Part shown: positions 27,837-35,018 of the stretch, one piece after another
Layout of the letters: each line of letters opens with the position of its first letter
Position numbering within the stretch: the first letter of the stretch is position 1
Assembly: GCA_024681515.1 (NCBI GenBank)
Contig: JAILAR010000163.1
Location: 1 to 48,464 of the forward strand
Reading direction: 5' to 3'
DNA from: Eubacterium sp.
Lineage (GTDB): Bacteria; Bacillota; Clostridia; Lachnospirales; Lachnospiraceae
Length of the DNA: 48,464 nucleotides
Notes under the pieces: generated by a model
The model's input: only the letters and a program-made list of their open reading frames with translations
Told to the model about the DNA's origin: nothing
The model's database searches: none
Position numbers and translations under genes: made by a program

Positions 27837-27865
27837 CACAGAGCACGTCAGTGTGAAGTGTGGAA
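27837..27865 (+). promoter_or_regulatory. Leader hairpin of the GGA/GAA family before the Nudix regulator
   Basis: CAC/GTG outer stem, AGA opposite GAA, GCAC/GTGT inner stem with loop GTCA, then TGGAA leading into GGAG. It is the same plan and 3' sequence as the small hairpins at 24661 and 25463. Confidence 0.6.
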
Positions 27866-27879
27866 TGGAGAATTTCAAT

Positions 27880-28779
27880 ATGATCCCATACAATATATCG
27901 GAAGAAGAAAAAGAATATCTGAAGGGGTATGATCCGTCGAAGTATGACCGGCCGTCGCTGACGGCAGACATGGCCGTCTTTGCAATCTTAAATGACGGGG
28001 AGGCTGTGAATTGCAGGAAGGATCCTGCGCAGCGGCTGGGGATCCTGCTGATCCGAAGAGGCGGTTTTCCCTACAAGGGGTATTATGCGCTGCCTGGCGG
28101 CTTTGCCATGCAGGGAGAGACCATCGAGGAGACGGCACTGCGGGAATTGAAGGAAGAGACTTCGGTGGACAGTGCATTTCTGGAATCCTTCGGAATGTTC
28201 AGTGCACCCGGGCGGGATCCCAGAGGATGGATCGTGTCTCAGGCATTTCTGGCTCTGGTGGATGCAGACAAATGTAGCCTTTCTGCGGGCTCCGATGCAA
28301 AGGAAGCAGCCTGGTTCTTCATCGATGTGGAGAGGGAGGAACGCAAGAAAACCGTAAACCGTGACAGCGCCTCTCTCAAGGCACGGCTGAAACTCTGGCT
28401 GGAGCATGAGAAGACGGTGCTTTCCGCCGTGGTGGAGGAGACGAGAGAGTTCAGAATGCACCACGAGAAGACCACATATAAGATAATAAAAAGCGATGGC
28501 ATCGCCTTTGATCATGCGGAGATCATCCTCCGGGCATTTCAGGCGCTCTGCGATCGAACAGAGCAGTCAGGACGGATCGTATTTGATCTGATGCCGGAGA
28601 CCTTTACGCTGTACAGTCTGCAGGAAGCCCATGAGATCATTCTCGGAGAAAAACTTCTGACACCGAATTTCCGGCGGAAGATCGCTCCCTTTGTGGAAGA
28701 AACCGGCGTTACCGTGACCGGTACGGGACACCGGCCCGCCATGCTGTTCCGGAGAAAACTGGATGCTTTTTATATGTGA
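27880..28779 (+). CDS. NrtR-type Nudix transcriptional regulator
   Basis: A 299-residue two-domain protein. The N-terminal Nudix domain has its box at residues 74-96 (G74 through RELKEE 88-93). The C-terminal winged helix-turn-helix of NrtR type spans about 205-299, where HEIILGEKL and NFRRKI are typical. NrtR proteins sense ADP-ribose or related nucleotides and repress NAD-metabolism genes. Here the catalytic RExxEE is intact, so hydrolysis of a nucleotide is also possible. The start at 27880 is chosen because GGAG is 9 nt upstream. It is the first gene of a unit with a diguanylate cyclase (17 bp later) and a methyltransferase. It may control both neighbouring units through the shared palindrome; this is inference. 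Confidence 0.85.
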   Translation: MIPYNISEEEKEYLKGYDPSKYDRPSLTADMAVFAILNDGEAVNCRKDPAQRLGILLIRRGGFPYKGYYALPGGFAMQGETIEETALRELKEETSVDSAFLESFGMFSAPGRDPRGWIVSQAFLALVDADKCSLSAGSDAKEAAWFFIDVEREERKKTVNRDSASLKARLKLWLEHEKTVLSAVVEETREFRMHHEKTTYKIIKSDGIAFDHAEIILRAFQALCDRTEQSGRIVFDLMPETFTLYSLQEAHEIILGEKLLTPNFRRKIAPFVEETGVTVTGTGHRPAMLFRRKLDAFYM

Positions 28780-28796
28780 ATTCGGGAGGAGAGAAG

Positions 28797-29888
28797 ATGC
28801 TGATTCTGAATGCATTCTTTGAAGACTATTTTTTAAATAACTATGTGCTGCTGGTCATGCTGGGCGGGATGCTTCTCCTGACCGTGCACGATGTGTATCT
28901 GGAGAATCGTGCGCTGGTGTGGCTCCGGCTGACCATCGCAGCGATCTTTGTATTATCGCTTTTTGAATACTTTGAAGAATGTTATAGCGCGCAGGCAGAA
29001 TCGTCAAACTGGCGGATCCTGTTCTCGGCGCTGTGCTACACGCTTCGTCCGGCCATCATCATGATGATCATGTTCAGTATCCACAAGCGCGTGTCTCTTT
29101 GGATCACGGTTCCTGCGATCATCAATATGCTGGTGGTATTCTCGGCGTTCTTTACGGACATCGCATTTTCATTTACAAGCGATAACTATTTTATCCGCGG
29201 ACCGCTGGGATATCTGCCCTACTTCGTCAGTGCGTTTTATCTGCTGGTCCTGATCATTCTTTCCATCCGGTCTCTTTCGAGAAATACGATCCGGGAACAG
29301 ATCGTGGTCTTTTTTATCGGCCTTGCCGCAGTGGGTGCGGCGCTGCTTTCACTGTTCGCACACGACTGGGTCGTGATCCCGACCTATGCTGCCGGCATGC
29401 TGCTGTATTATCTTTTCACATATGCACAGTACACGAAGCGGGATGTACTGACCGGCCTTCTGAACCGGCAGTCCTTCTACAGTGATATCGACAAATATGA
29501 CAATGACGTACGGGGCGTGATCTCCATCGACATGAATGAATTGAAATGGCTGAATGATAATTACGGACATACAGCCGGAGATAAGGCCCTTGCGGTGGTC
29601 TCGGAATGTTTCCTGAAATGCGCGACGGCTGCGGAGCGGGTATATCGGGTCGGCGGTGATGAATTTGTGGTCCTTTCGAAACGTGGAGATCCGGATTATC
29701 TGAGCAGCCTGATGGAGCAGATGCGGGCCGCTGTAGACGACACAGAGTACTCCTGCGCCTTTGGTTATTCTGAGGGGAGGGATGCGGAGGATATGGTTCG
29801 GGAAGCCGACGAACGGATGCTGGCGGACAAGGCGGCCATCAAGGAGCGGATGCATCAGGAGGGAAGAACCATACATTTCAGAGATTGA
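28797..29888 (+). CDS. Membrane diguanylate cyclase (GGDEF)
   Basis: A 363-residue inner-membrane protein. About seven hydrophobic helices occupy residues 1-200 and are followed by a GGDEF domain starting at DVLTGLLNR. The active-site motif GGDEF is at 286-290, so cyclic di-GMP synthesis is expected. The RxxD product-inhibition site is absent at the usual distance (the residues there are TAAE). The membrane part is probably a sensor of unknown signal. The start is set by GGGAGGAG. It is 17 bp after the Nudix regulator and 9 bp before the methyltransferase, hence co-transcribed. Confidence 0.9.
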   Translation: MLILNAFFEDYFLNNYVLLVMLGGMLLLTVHDVYLENRALVWLRLTIAAIFVLSLFEYFEECYSAQAESSNWRILFSALCYTLRPAIIMMIMFSIHKRVSLWITVPAIINMLVVFSAFFTDIAFSFTSDNYFIRGPLGYLPYFVSAFYLLVLIILSIRSLSRNTIREQIVVFFIGLAAVGAALLSLFAHDWVVIPTYAAGMLLYYLFTYAQYTKRDVLTGLLNRQSFYSDIDKYDNDVRGVISIDMNELKWLNDNYGHTAGDKALAVVSECFLKCATAAERVYRVGGDEFVVLSKRGDPDYLSSLMEQMRAAVDDTEYSCAFGYSEGRDAEDMVREADERMLADKAAIKERMHQEGRTIHFRD

Positions 29889-29897
29889 GAGAAAAAC

Positions 29898-31988
29898 ATG
29901 AATTCCTGTAAATCAGAAAAATGGTACCAGTACCTGTACTACACGGAGCATCGAGCCGTGAACGTGGAGCGGCTGGAGCAGATCGAAAACGTAACGGGTC
30001 ATGAGACGCTGGACTATGTTCTGCGTACCCTGGATATCCTGGAGCAAAGTGATGCCGGGGAAGAGGTGAAGCGGATCGTTCGGACGGTACTCCGGTGGTC
30101 CGAAGTGGCAAAGGGCGGAACGGCGAGAGATCGTGCTGTCTGGGAAGGAAAAGGGTATCCGCTGGATATCCATAATATCGCATCGGCAGAGATCTATCTG
30201 GATGAGACGAAAAATAGTGAGATGAAGGATGAAGATCCGGCACTGATCCATACATTGATCAAAACGCACGGAATGATCGGACAGTGTCTCCGGGGCGAGG
30301 TGCCGGTCGCCGGAAATGCTCCGCTTCTCGAGGCTCCCGTGAAGGATCAGAAAAATATCCGGGAGATCCTCTATGTTCTGAATGAGTGTATCATCCGCGG
30401 TGTTTCGGAGGAACTCTGGATCCGTGTCCGGGAGGAGGTTTATGCTTTGATCGACCGGATCCTGCGGGGAGATCTCAGCGAGTTTCCGGCAGAGTATCGT
30501 GTACGGCGTTTGCTCCCGGGGCTTTCGGAGGTACCGCAGGAACTGATCGATTTCTTTGCTGAAAAGCTGTTCCCGAGGTATGAACTCTGGTATTTTGAGG
30601 CTGCGCTGTCGGATTTCGACGCAAAGCAGATCCTCGAAATTCTCACCGGACTTGTGGAAGGTATGGGAAGTGAGGTGACGGATTACATCACTTTCAAGCC
30701 GCTGGCGGACAGCCTCTACTATGATTACGAAGGGAAGAAACATATCAATGTCTATAAAAAGCGGATCATAGAAAAGCATCTTCGCGATAACAGCGTGGAG
30801 AATGTGGCTCTGGATATCCGCAGACGCGGAAATGCCGTGCAGGTGGATTTTGCTTTTTCCAGAGTGTGCGAGAAACTGATCGATTTTTGTGTGGAAGCGG
30901 AGCGCAGTGGTCTGCTCACCTTTGAAAAGAGCATTACCGTGCTCTATGACATGTTTGGATTCCGGCGGGACGAGTTTGACCGGCTGAACAATGAAGACAA
31001 GTATCTGGCAACCATGAATTCCACGGAGGAATCGACGAAGAATTCCATCGTGGATTATGTGGTGGGGCAGACGGTGGTAGATGTGGGCAGCGGAGGCGGC
31101 GTACTGTTGGATCTGCTGGAGGAGCGGTATCCGGATAAACACGTGATCGGCACGGACATTTCCGAAAATGTCATCGCTGTCCTGAATAAGAAACGTGTGT
31201 CCGAGGGACATCGCTGGACGGTGGAACGTCATAATTTCGTGGACGGGCCGTTCCTGGTGGACGGAGTAAAGGGATGTGTGGATACGATCATTTTCTCGTC
31301 CATCATCCATGAGATCTTTTCGCATACGGAGACTCCGGAGGGACGTTTCCGGATCGAAGTGGTGGAGCAGGCGCTCCGTAACGCCATGGATTCACTGGCT
31401 CCCGGTGGCCGGATCGTGATCCGGGACGGGGTGCGGACCATGACAGCGGCGGAAGCGGCGAAAGTGCCGGATGGTTTGTCGGGTGCTATGGAAGCGTTGG
31501 ACGGGTCATCAGGTGCCGTGGAAGCACCGGACAGGTTGTTGTCGCCTGTGGAAGCGCCGGAAATGGTTGGAGAGGATAAGCTCATTATATACCCTGACGG
31601 TCTTCTGACGGTTACATTCATGGATCGGTCCGGACTGGACTTCTTTAAAAACTACATGCAGGATTTCGAAGGACTGACGGATATCGAGGACAGGAGGATC
31701 ACGGTGGATGAGGAAAACCTCCGTGTCAGTGCCTGCGTGGATTTCATGCGGGAGTTCCTCTATACCTACACCTGGGGCCGGGAATCCTACAGCCATGAGG
31801 TGCAGGAACAGTTCGGATACTATACCATCGGGGAATACCGGGAGGTATTGGAACGACTTGGTGCCCGTGTGCTCCGGGCGGATGCATTTCTGGAACCGGG
31901 CTATCCGGAGCATCTCCGGCCGCTGGTGACACTTGAGCCGGATGTGTATCCCGATTCCAACTGCATTGTGGTGGCGGAGAAACCGTAA
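29898..31988 (+). CDS. Large SAM-dependent methyltransferase domain protein
   Basis: A 696-residue soluble protein. Residues about 1-370 form a helical N-terminal region that I do not recognise. A class I methyltransferase domain follows, with the SAM motif VVDVGSGGG at 393-401 and TDIS at the next strand. An insert at about 522-558 is made of 10-residue repeats (EAxDxxSGAV-like) and is probably a flexible loop. The substrate is unknown; small molecule, protein or RNA are all possible. It is last in the Nudix-cyclase-methyltransferase unit and is followed by a strong terminator. Confidence 0.8.
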   Translation: MNSCKSEKWYQYLYYTEHRAVNVERLEQIENVTGHETLDYVLRTLDILEQSDAGEEVKRIVRTVLRWSEVAKGGTARDRAVWEGKGYPLDIHNIASAEIYLDETKNSEMKDEDPALIHTLIKTHGMIGQCLRGEVPVAGNAPLLEAPVKDQKNIREILYVLNECIIRGVSEELWIRVREEVYALIDRILRGDLSEFPAEYRVRRLLPGLSEVPQELIDFFAEKLFPRYELWYFEAALSDFDAKQILEILTGLVEGMGSEVTDYITFKPLADSLYYDYEGKKHINVYKKRIIEKHLRDNSVENVALDIRRRGNAVQVDFAFSRVCEKLIDFCVEAERSGLLTFEKSITVLYDMFGFRRDEFDRLNNEDKYLATMNSTEESTKNSIVDYVVGQTVVDVGSGGGVLLDLLEERYPDKHVIGTDISENVIAVLNKKRVSEGHRWTVERHNFVDGPFLVDGVKGCVDTIIFSSIIHEIFSHTETPEGRFRIEVVEQALRNAMDSLAPGGRIVIRDGVRTMTAAEAAKVPDGLSGAMEALDGSSGAVEAPDRLLSPVEAPEMVGEDKLIIYPDGLLTVTFMDRSGLDFFKNYMQDFEGLTDIEDRRITVDEENLRVSACVDFMREFLYTYTWGRESYSHEVQEQFGYYTIGEYREVLERLGARVLRADAFLEPGYPEHLRPLVTLEPDVYPDSNCIVVAEKP

Positions 31989-32011
31989 CGAATAATAAAA
32001 CTGATAAAAAA

Positions 32012-32058
32012 ACGCCTTCCTGCGTAATGTAGACAGCAGGAAGGCGCTTTGCTTTATG
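32012..32058 (+). terminator. Intrinsic terminator after the methyltransferase
   Basis: Perfect 11-bp stem CGCCTTCCTGC/GCAGGAAGGCG, preceded by an A tract and followed by CTTTGCTTT. Confidence 0.88.
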
Positions 32059-32106
32059 CGCGATTTATTTACCGGACTTTGAAATGAAATTCGGTTTATC
32101 CGGATT

Positions 32107-32715
32107 TCAGTCAACCGGAGGTTTGCCCATCGGAGGTCCGCCAACCGGAGGTCCGTCTATCGGGGGTCTGCCGTTTGGAGGTCCGCCAACCGGAGGTCTG
32201 CCAGCGGGAGGTTTGCCGAGACCTACGGCCCGTAACACGAGCGGAGAGATCAGGAGCGCCAGCACATATCCGACCAGGATGGAAATCCACAGTGTATCGA
32301 TCCACTGACTAAACCACATCTTGATGAGCGGTGGTTTGTTGGGGTTCATGTTCTTCCCGTAGGACGTGGCAATGCCGATGAAACTGCAGACGGCGCTGCA
32401 GACGATGGCGTTGATCAGTGCAAAGGGAATGCTGTTCAGCAGTGAGAATTTTACTGACGGCGGTTTTGCCCCGAACTTGGCCGAAAGAGCCCGGCCCAGC
32501 TTTCCGATAGGGATCACAAGGGCAATGATGACTCCCACTGTAATGGATTCCAGCATGCTGATAAGGCAGTCAACGACAACCGGCGGCATTTTTTCCAGTG
32601 CCTGAGGTTCCGCATTATGCCTCTTCACGAATACGAAGATCAGTCCCATGATGGCTGACAGGATGACGGCCATTATGATCCCCATAAGTTTTTCCTTTTT
32701 TTCCATATCATTCAA
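32107..32715 (-). CDS. Four-helix membrane protein with XGXPP repeat tail
   Basis: A 202-residue membrane protein with about four hydrophobic helices (around 10-30, 45-70, 85-110 and 135-160). The arrangement resembles paired two-helix DUF2798-like units, but the assignment is uncertain. The C-terminus (about 167-202) is seven copies of a five-residue Gly/Pro repeat of the form x-G-x-P-P, unusual for such a protein. A TTG start at 32715 is chosen because GGGGAGGAGG lies 7 nt upstream; the ATG at 32739 would place that site inside the gene. It has its own promoter and diverges from the topoisomerase genes. Confidence 0.65.
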   Translation of the reverse strand: MNDMEKKEKLMGIIMAVILSAIMGLIFVFVKRHNAEPQALEKMPPVVVDCLISMLESITVGVIIALVIPIGKLGRALSAKFGAKPPSVKFSLLNSIPFALINAIVCSAVCSFIGIATSYGKNMNPNKPPLIKMWFSQWIDTLWISILVGYVLALLISPLVLRAVGLGKPPAGRPPVGGPPNGRPPIDGPPVGGPPMGKPPVD

Positions 32716-32810
32716 TTGTTTGCCTCCTCCCCTGATCATGACCGGTCGGCTTCGTACCGGCGGATGATACGCAGCACGAACGACGTTTGTGTTCTTTACC
32801 CCCTGTCATC

Positions 32811-32839
32811 ATTGTATCAAAACTAAGGGGGACGTTCAA
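32811..32839 (-). promoter_or_regulatory. Promoter of the membrane protein gene
   Basis: On the minus strand TTGAAC, 17-bp spacer, TACAAT. The 317-bp gap 32740-33056 holds this promoter and the divergent topoisomerase promoter, and nothing else recognised. Confidence 0.7.
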
Positions 32840-32960
32840 TAACCACACTTGTTATTTATATTGAATCGGCGGGCATTTTGCGGTATGATAGAAAACTGTG
32901 TGGCGATGTGACATGGGCGAGACGATGTTTACGGAATGCGAATACATGTTCGATTTTTCC

Positions 32961-32989
32961 TTGACATTTCCATAGGGGAAACATAGAAT
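32961..32989 (+). promoter_or_regulatory. Promoter of the topoisomerase operon
   Basis: TTGACA, 17-bp spacer, TAGAAT, about 70 bp upstream of the first gene. Confidence 0.8.
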
Positions 32990-33056
32990 AGATTACAGGA
33001 TTACAGGGTCTGGCAGAATATAACAGGCAGAAACCATATCATATAAGGAGCAGCAA

Positions 33057-34997
33057 ATGGCATATAATGCAGAAAAGATCGAGGTCCTGAAGGGCCTGGA
33101 ACCGGTGCGGAAGCGGCCGGGTATGTATATCGGAAATACGGGACGGAGCGGCCTGAATCACCTGGTGCAGGAGATCATCGACAACTCCGTGGATGAGCAT
33201 CTGGCGGGTTTCTGTACCCGGATCGATGTGGTGGTAAATGAGGACGGCTCTGCCACCATCTCCGACAATGGGCGGGGTGTTCCGGTGGACATGCATCCCA
33301 CCGAGAAGATGCCGGCGGAGCGGGTGGTATACACCGTGCTGCACGCGGGCGGAAAGTTCAATTCCTCGACATATAAGATCAGCGGCGGTCTTCACGGCGT
33401 CGGTTCGGCAGTTGTGAACGCACTTTCCAAAGAACTGACGGTGGACGTGTACCGCGGCGGCTATGTCTATCATGATACCTATGCTTACGGCGTGCCAACC
33501 ACTCAGCTGGTGGACGGGGAACTCCCGAAAGAGAAGCTTTCCGAGACCACCTGCAAGAACGTGTATGGAGAACGGATCCCGGCGAAGTTCACGGGAACCA
33601 CAGTGACCATCCGTCCGGATGAGAGCATTTTCGAGACCATCAAGTTCAAATGCTCTGCCATCAAGCAGCGTATCAAGGAAACGGCTTACCTGAACCCGGA
33701 TCTCACCATTACATTCTGGAACAAACGGGACGGTGAGGAACCGGAGACCTTCCATCAGCCGGGCGGGCTGAATGCCTTTGTGGAGGATATCGCAACCGGT
33801 CTTACCCATACATCTCCCATCGTGGAGATCCGGGGAGAGAAGGATGGGATCTCCGCGCAGATCGATTTCGTCATGACGGAAGACGGAGACGAGAATATCA
33901 TCGGATTTACAAACAATATCACGAACCCGGAGGGCGGTACCCACGTGACCGCATGGAAATCCGCGTTTGCGAAGGTGGTAAACCAGTACGCGCGAAACGA
34001 TCTGGGTCTTTTGAAAGAGAAGGACAGCAACCTGTCCGGTGCGGATATCCGGAGCGGAATGATCGCTGTGGTTTCCGTCCGTCATCCGGATCCGCAGTTC
34101 GAGGGACAGACGAAGACGAAGCTGTCGAATACGGACGTTCTGAAGGCAGTGGACGATATCGTCCGCGAGCAGCTGACGATTTATTTCGACCGGAATTATG
34201 AGGTGCTGAAGGACATCGCAGACCGTGCGGTGGTGCTGTCCAAAAAGCGCGCGAATGAGAAGAACAAGATCAACCTGAGTAAGTTCTCCTTTGAGGGGAA
34301 CGGCAAACTGGTGCGGCAGGAGTCAAACGATGCGGAGAAGTGTGAGATCTTTATCGTGGAGGGAGATTCCGCAGGCGGCTCGGCAAAGTCTGCCCGTAAC
34401 CGGAAATATCAGGCGGTTCTGCCTCTCCGCGGTAAGATCCTGAACGTGGAGAAGGTACCTGTCAGCAAGGTGCTGGAGAATGCGGAGATCAAGGCCATGA
34501 TCAATGCTTTCGGCTGCGGCTTCCTGCAGGGGTATGGAAATGATTTCGATATCAGCAAGCTGAACTATGGCAAGATCATCATCATGACCGATGCCGACGT
34601 GGACGGAGCCCATATCGCAACGTTGTTGCTGACATTTTTCTATCGGTTCTATCCGGATCTGATCAACGAGGGACACATTTACATCGCCATCCCGCCGCTG
34701 TACCGCGTGGGAGACGGCAAGAATATGAAGTACCTCTACTCCGATGCGGAGCTGGAAAAGTACCGCAGGGCACATCAGAAGAAATTTACGATCCAGCGTT
34801 ACAAGGGACTGGGTGAGATGGATGCGGAGCAGCTCTTCGAGACCACTATGGATCCGGAGAACCGTCTGATCAAGCAGGTATCCATCGACAGTATGGCGGA
34901 GGCTACATCCCTGACGCATATCCTGATGGGAAATGAGGTCGGACCGCGTAGAGAGTATATAGAGAAACACAGTCGGGAAGCGAATGTGGATCTGTAA
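33057..34997 (+). CDS. parE: Type II DNA topoisomerase subunit B (ParE/GyrB family)
   Basis: A 646-residue ATPase subunit. GHKL motifs are visible (EIIDNSVDE, DNGRGVPV, GLHGVGSAVVNAL), as is the TOPRIM domain with EGDSAGGSA and DADVDGAHI. It ends with the C-terminal QRYKGLGEM segment. It pairs with the subunit A gene 21 bp downstream. Whether the pair is topoisomerase IV or a second gyrase cannot be settled from this subunit. The lack of a GyrA box in the partner favours topoisomerase IV, and the symbol is given on that basis. dnaA, recF and other origin genes are absent, which also fits a second pair away from the replication origin. Confidence 0.85.
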   Translation: MAYNAEKIEVLKGLEPVRKRPGMYIGNTGRSGLNHLVQEIIDNSVDEHLAGFCTRIDVVVNEDGSATISDNGRGVPVDMHPTEKMPAERVVYTVLHAGGKFNSSTYKISGGLHGVGSAVVNALSKELTVDVYRGGYVYHDTYAYGVPTTQLVDGELPKEKLSETTCKNVYGERIPAKFTGTTVTIRPDESIFETIKFKCSAIKQRIKETAYLNPDLTITFWNKRDGEEPETFHQPGGLNAFVEDIATGLTHTSPIVEIRGEKDGISAQIDFVMTEDGDENIIGFTNNITNPEGGTHVTAWKSAFAKVVNQYARNDLGLLKEKDSNLSGADIRSGMIAVVSVRHPDPQFEGQTKTKLSNTDVLKAVDDIVREQLTIYFDRNYEVLKDIADRAVVLSKKRANEKNKINLSKFSFEGNGKLVRQESNDAEKCEIFIVEGDSAGGSAKSARNRKYQAVLPLRGKILNVEKVPVSKVLENAEIKAMINAFGCGFLQGYGNDFDISKLNYGKIIIMTDADVDGAHIATLLLTFFYRFYPDLINEGHIYIAIPPLYRVGDGKNMKYLYSDAELEKYRRAHQKKFTIQRYKGLGEMDAEQLFETTMDPENRLIKQVSIDSMAEATSLTHILMGNEVGPRREYIEKHSREANVDL

Positions 34998-35018
34998 ATC
35001 TAAAACACGGAGTATGAT

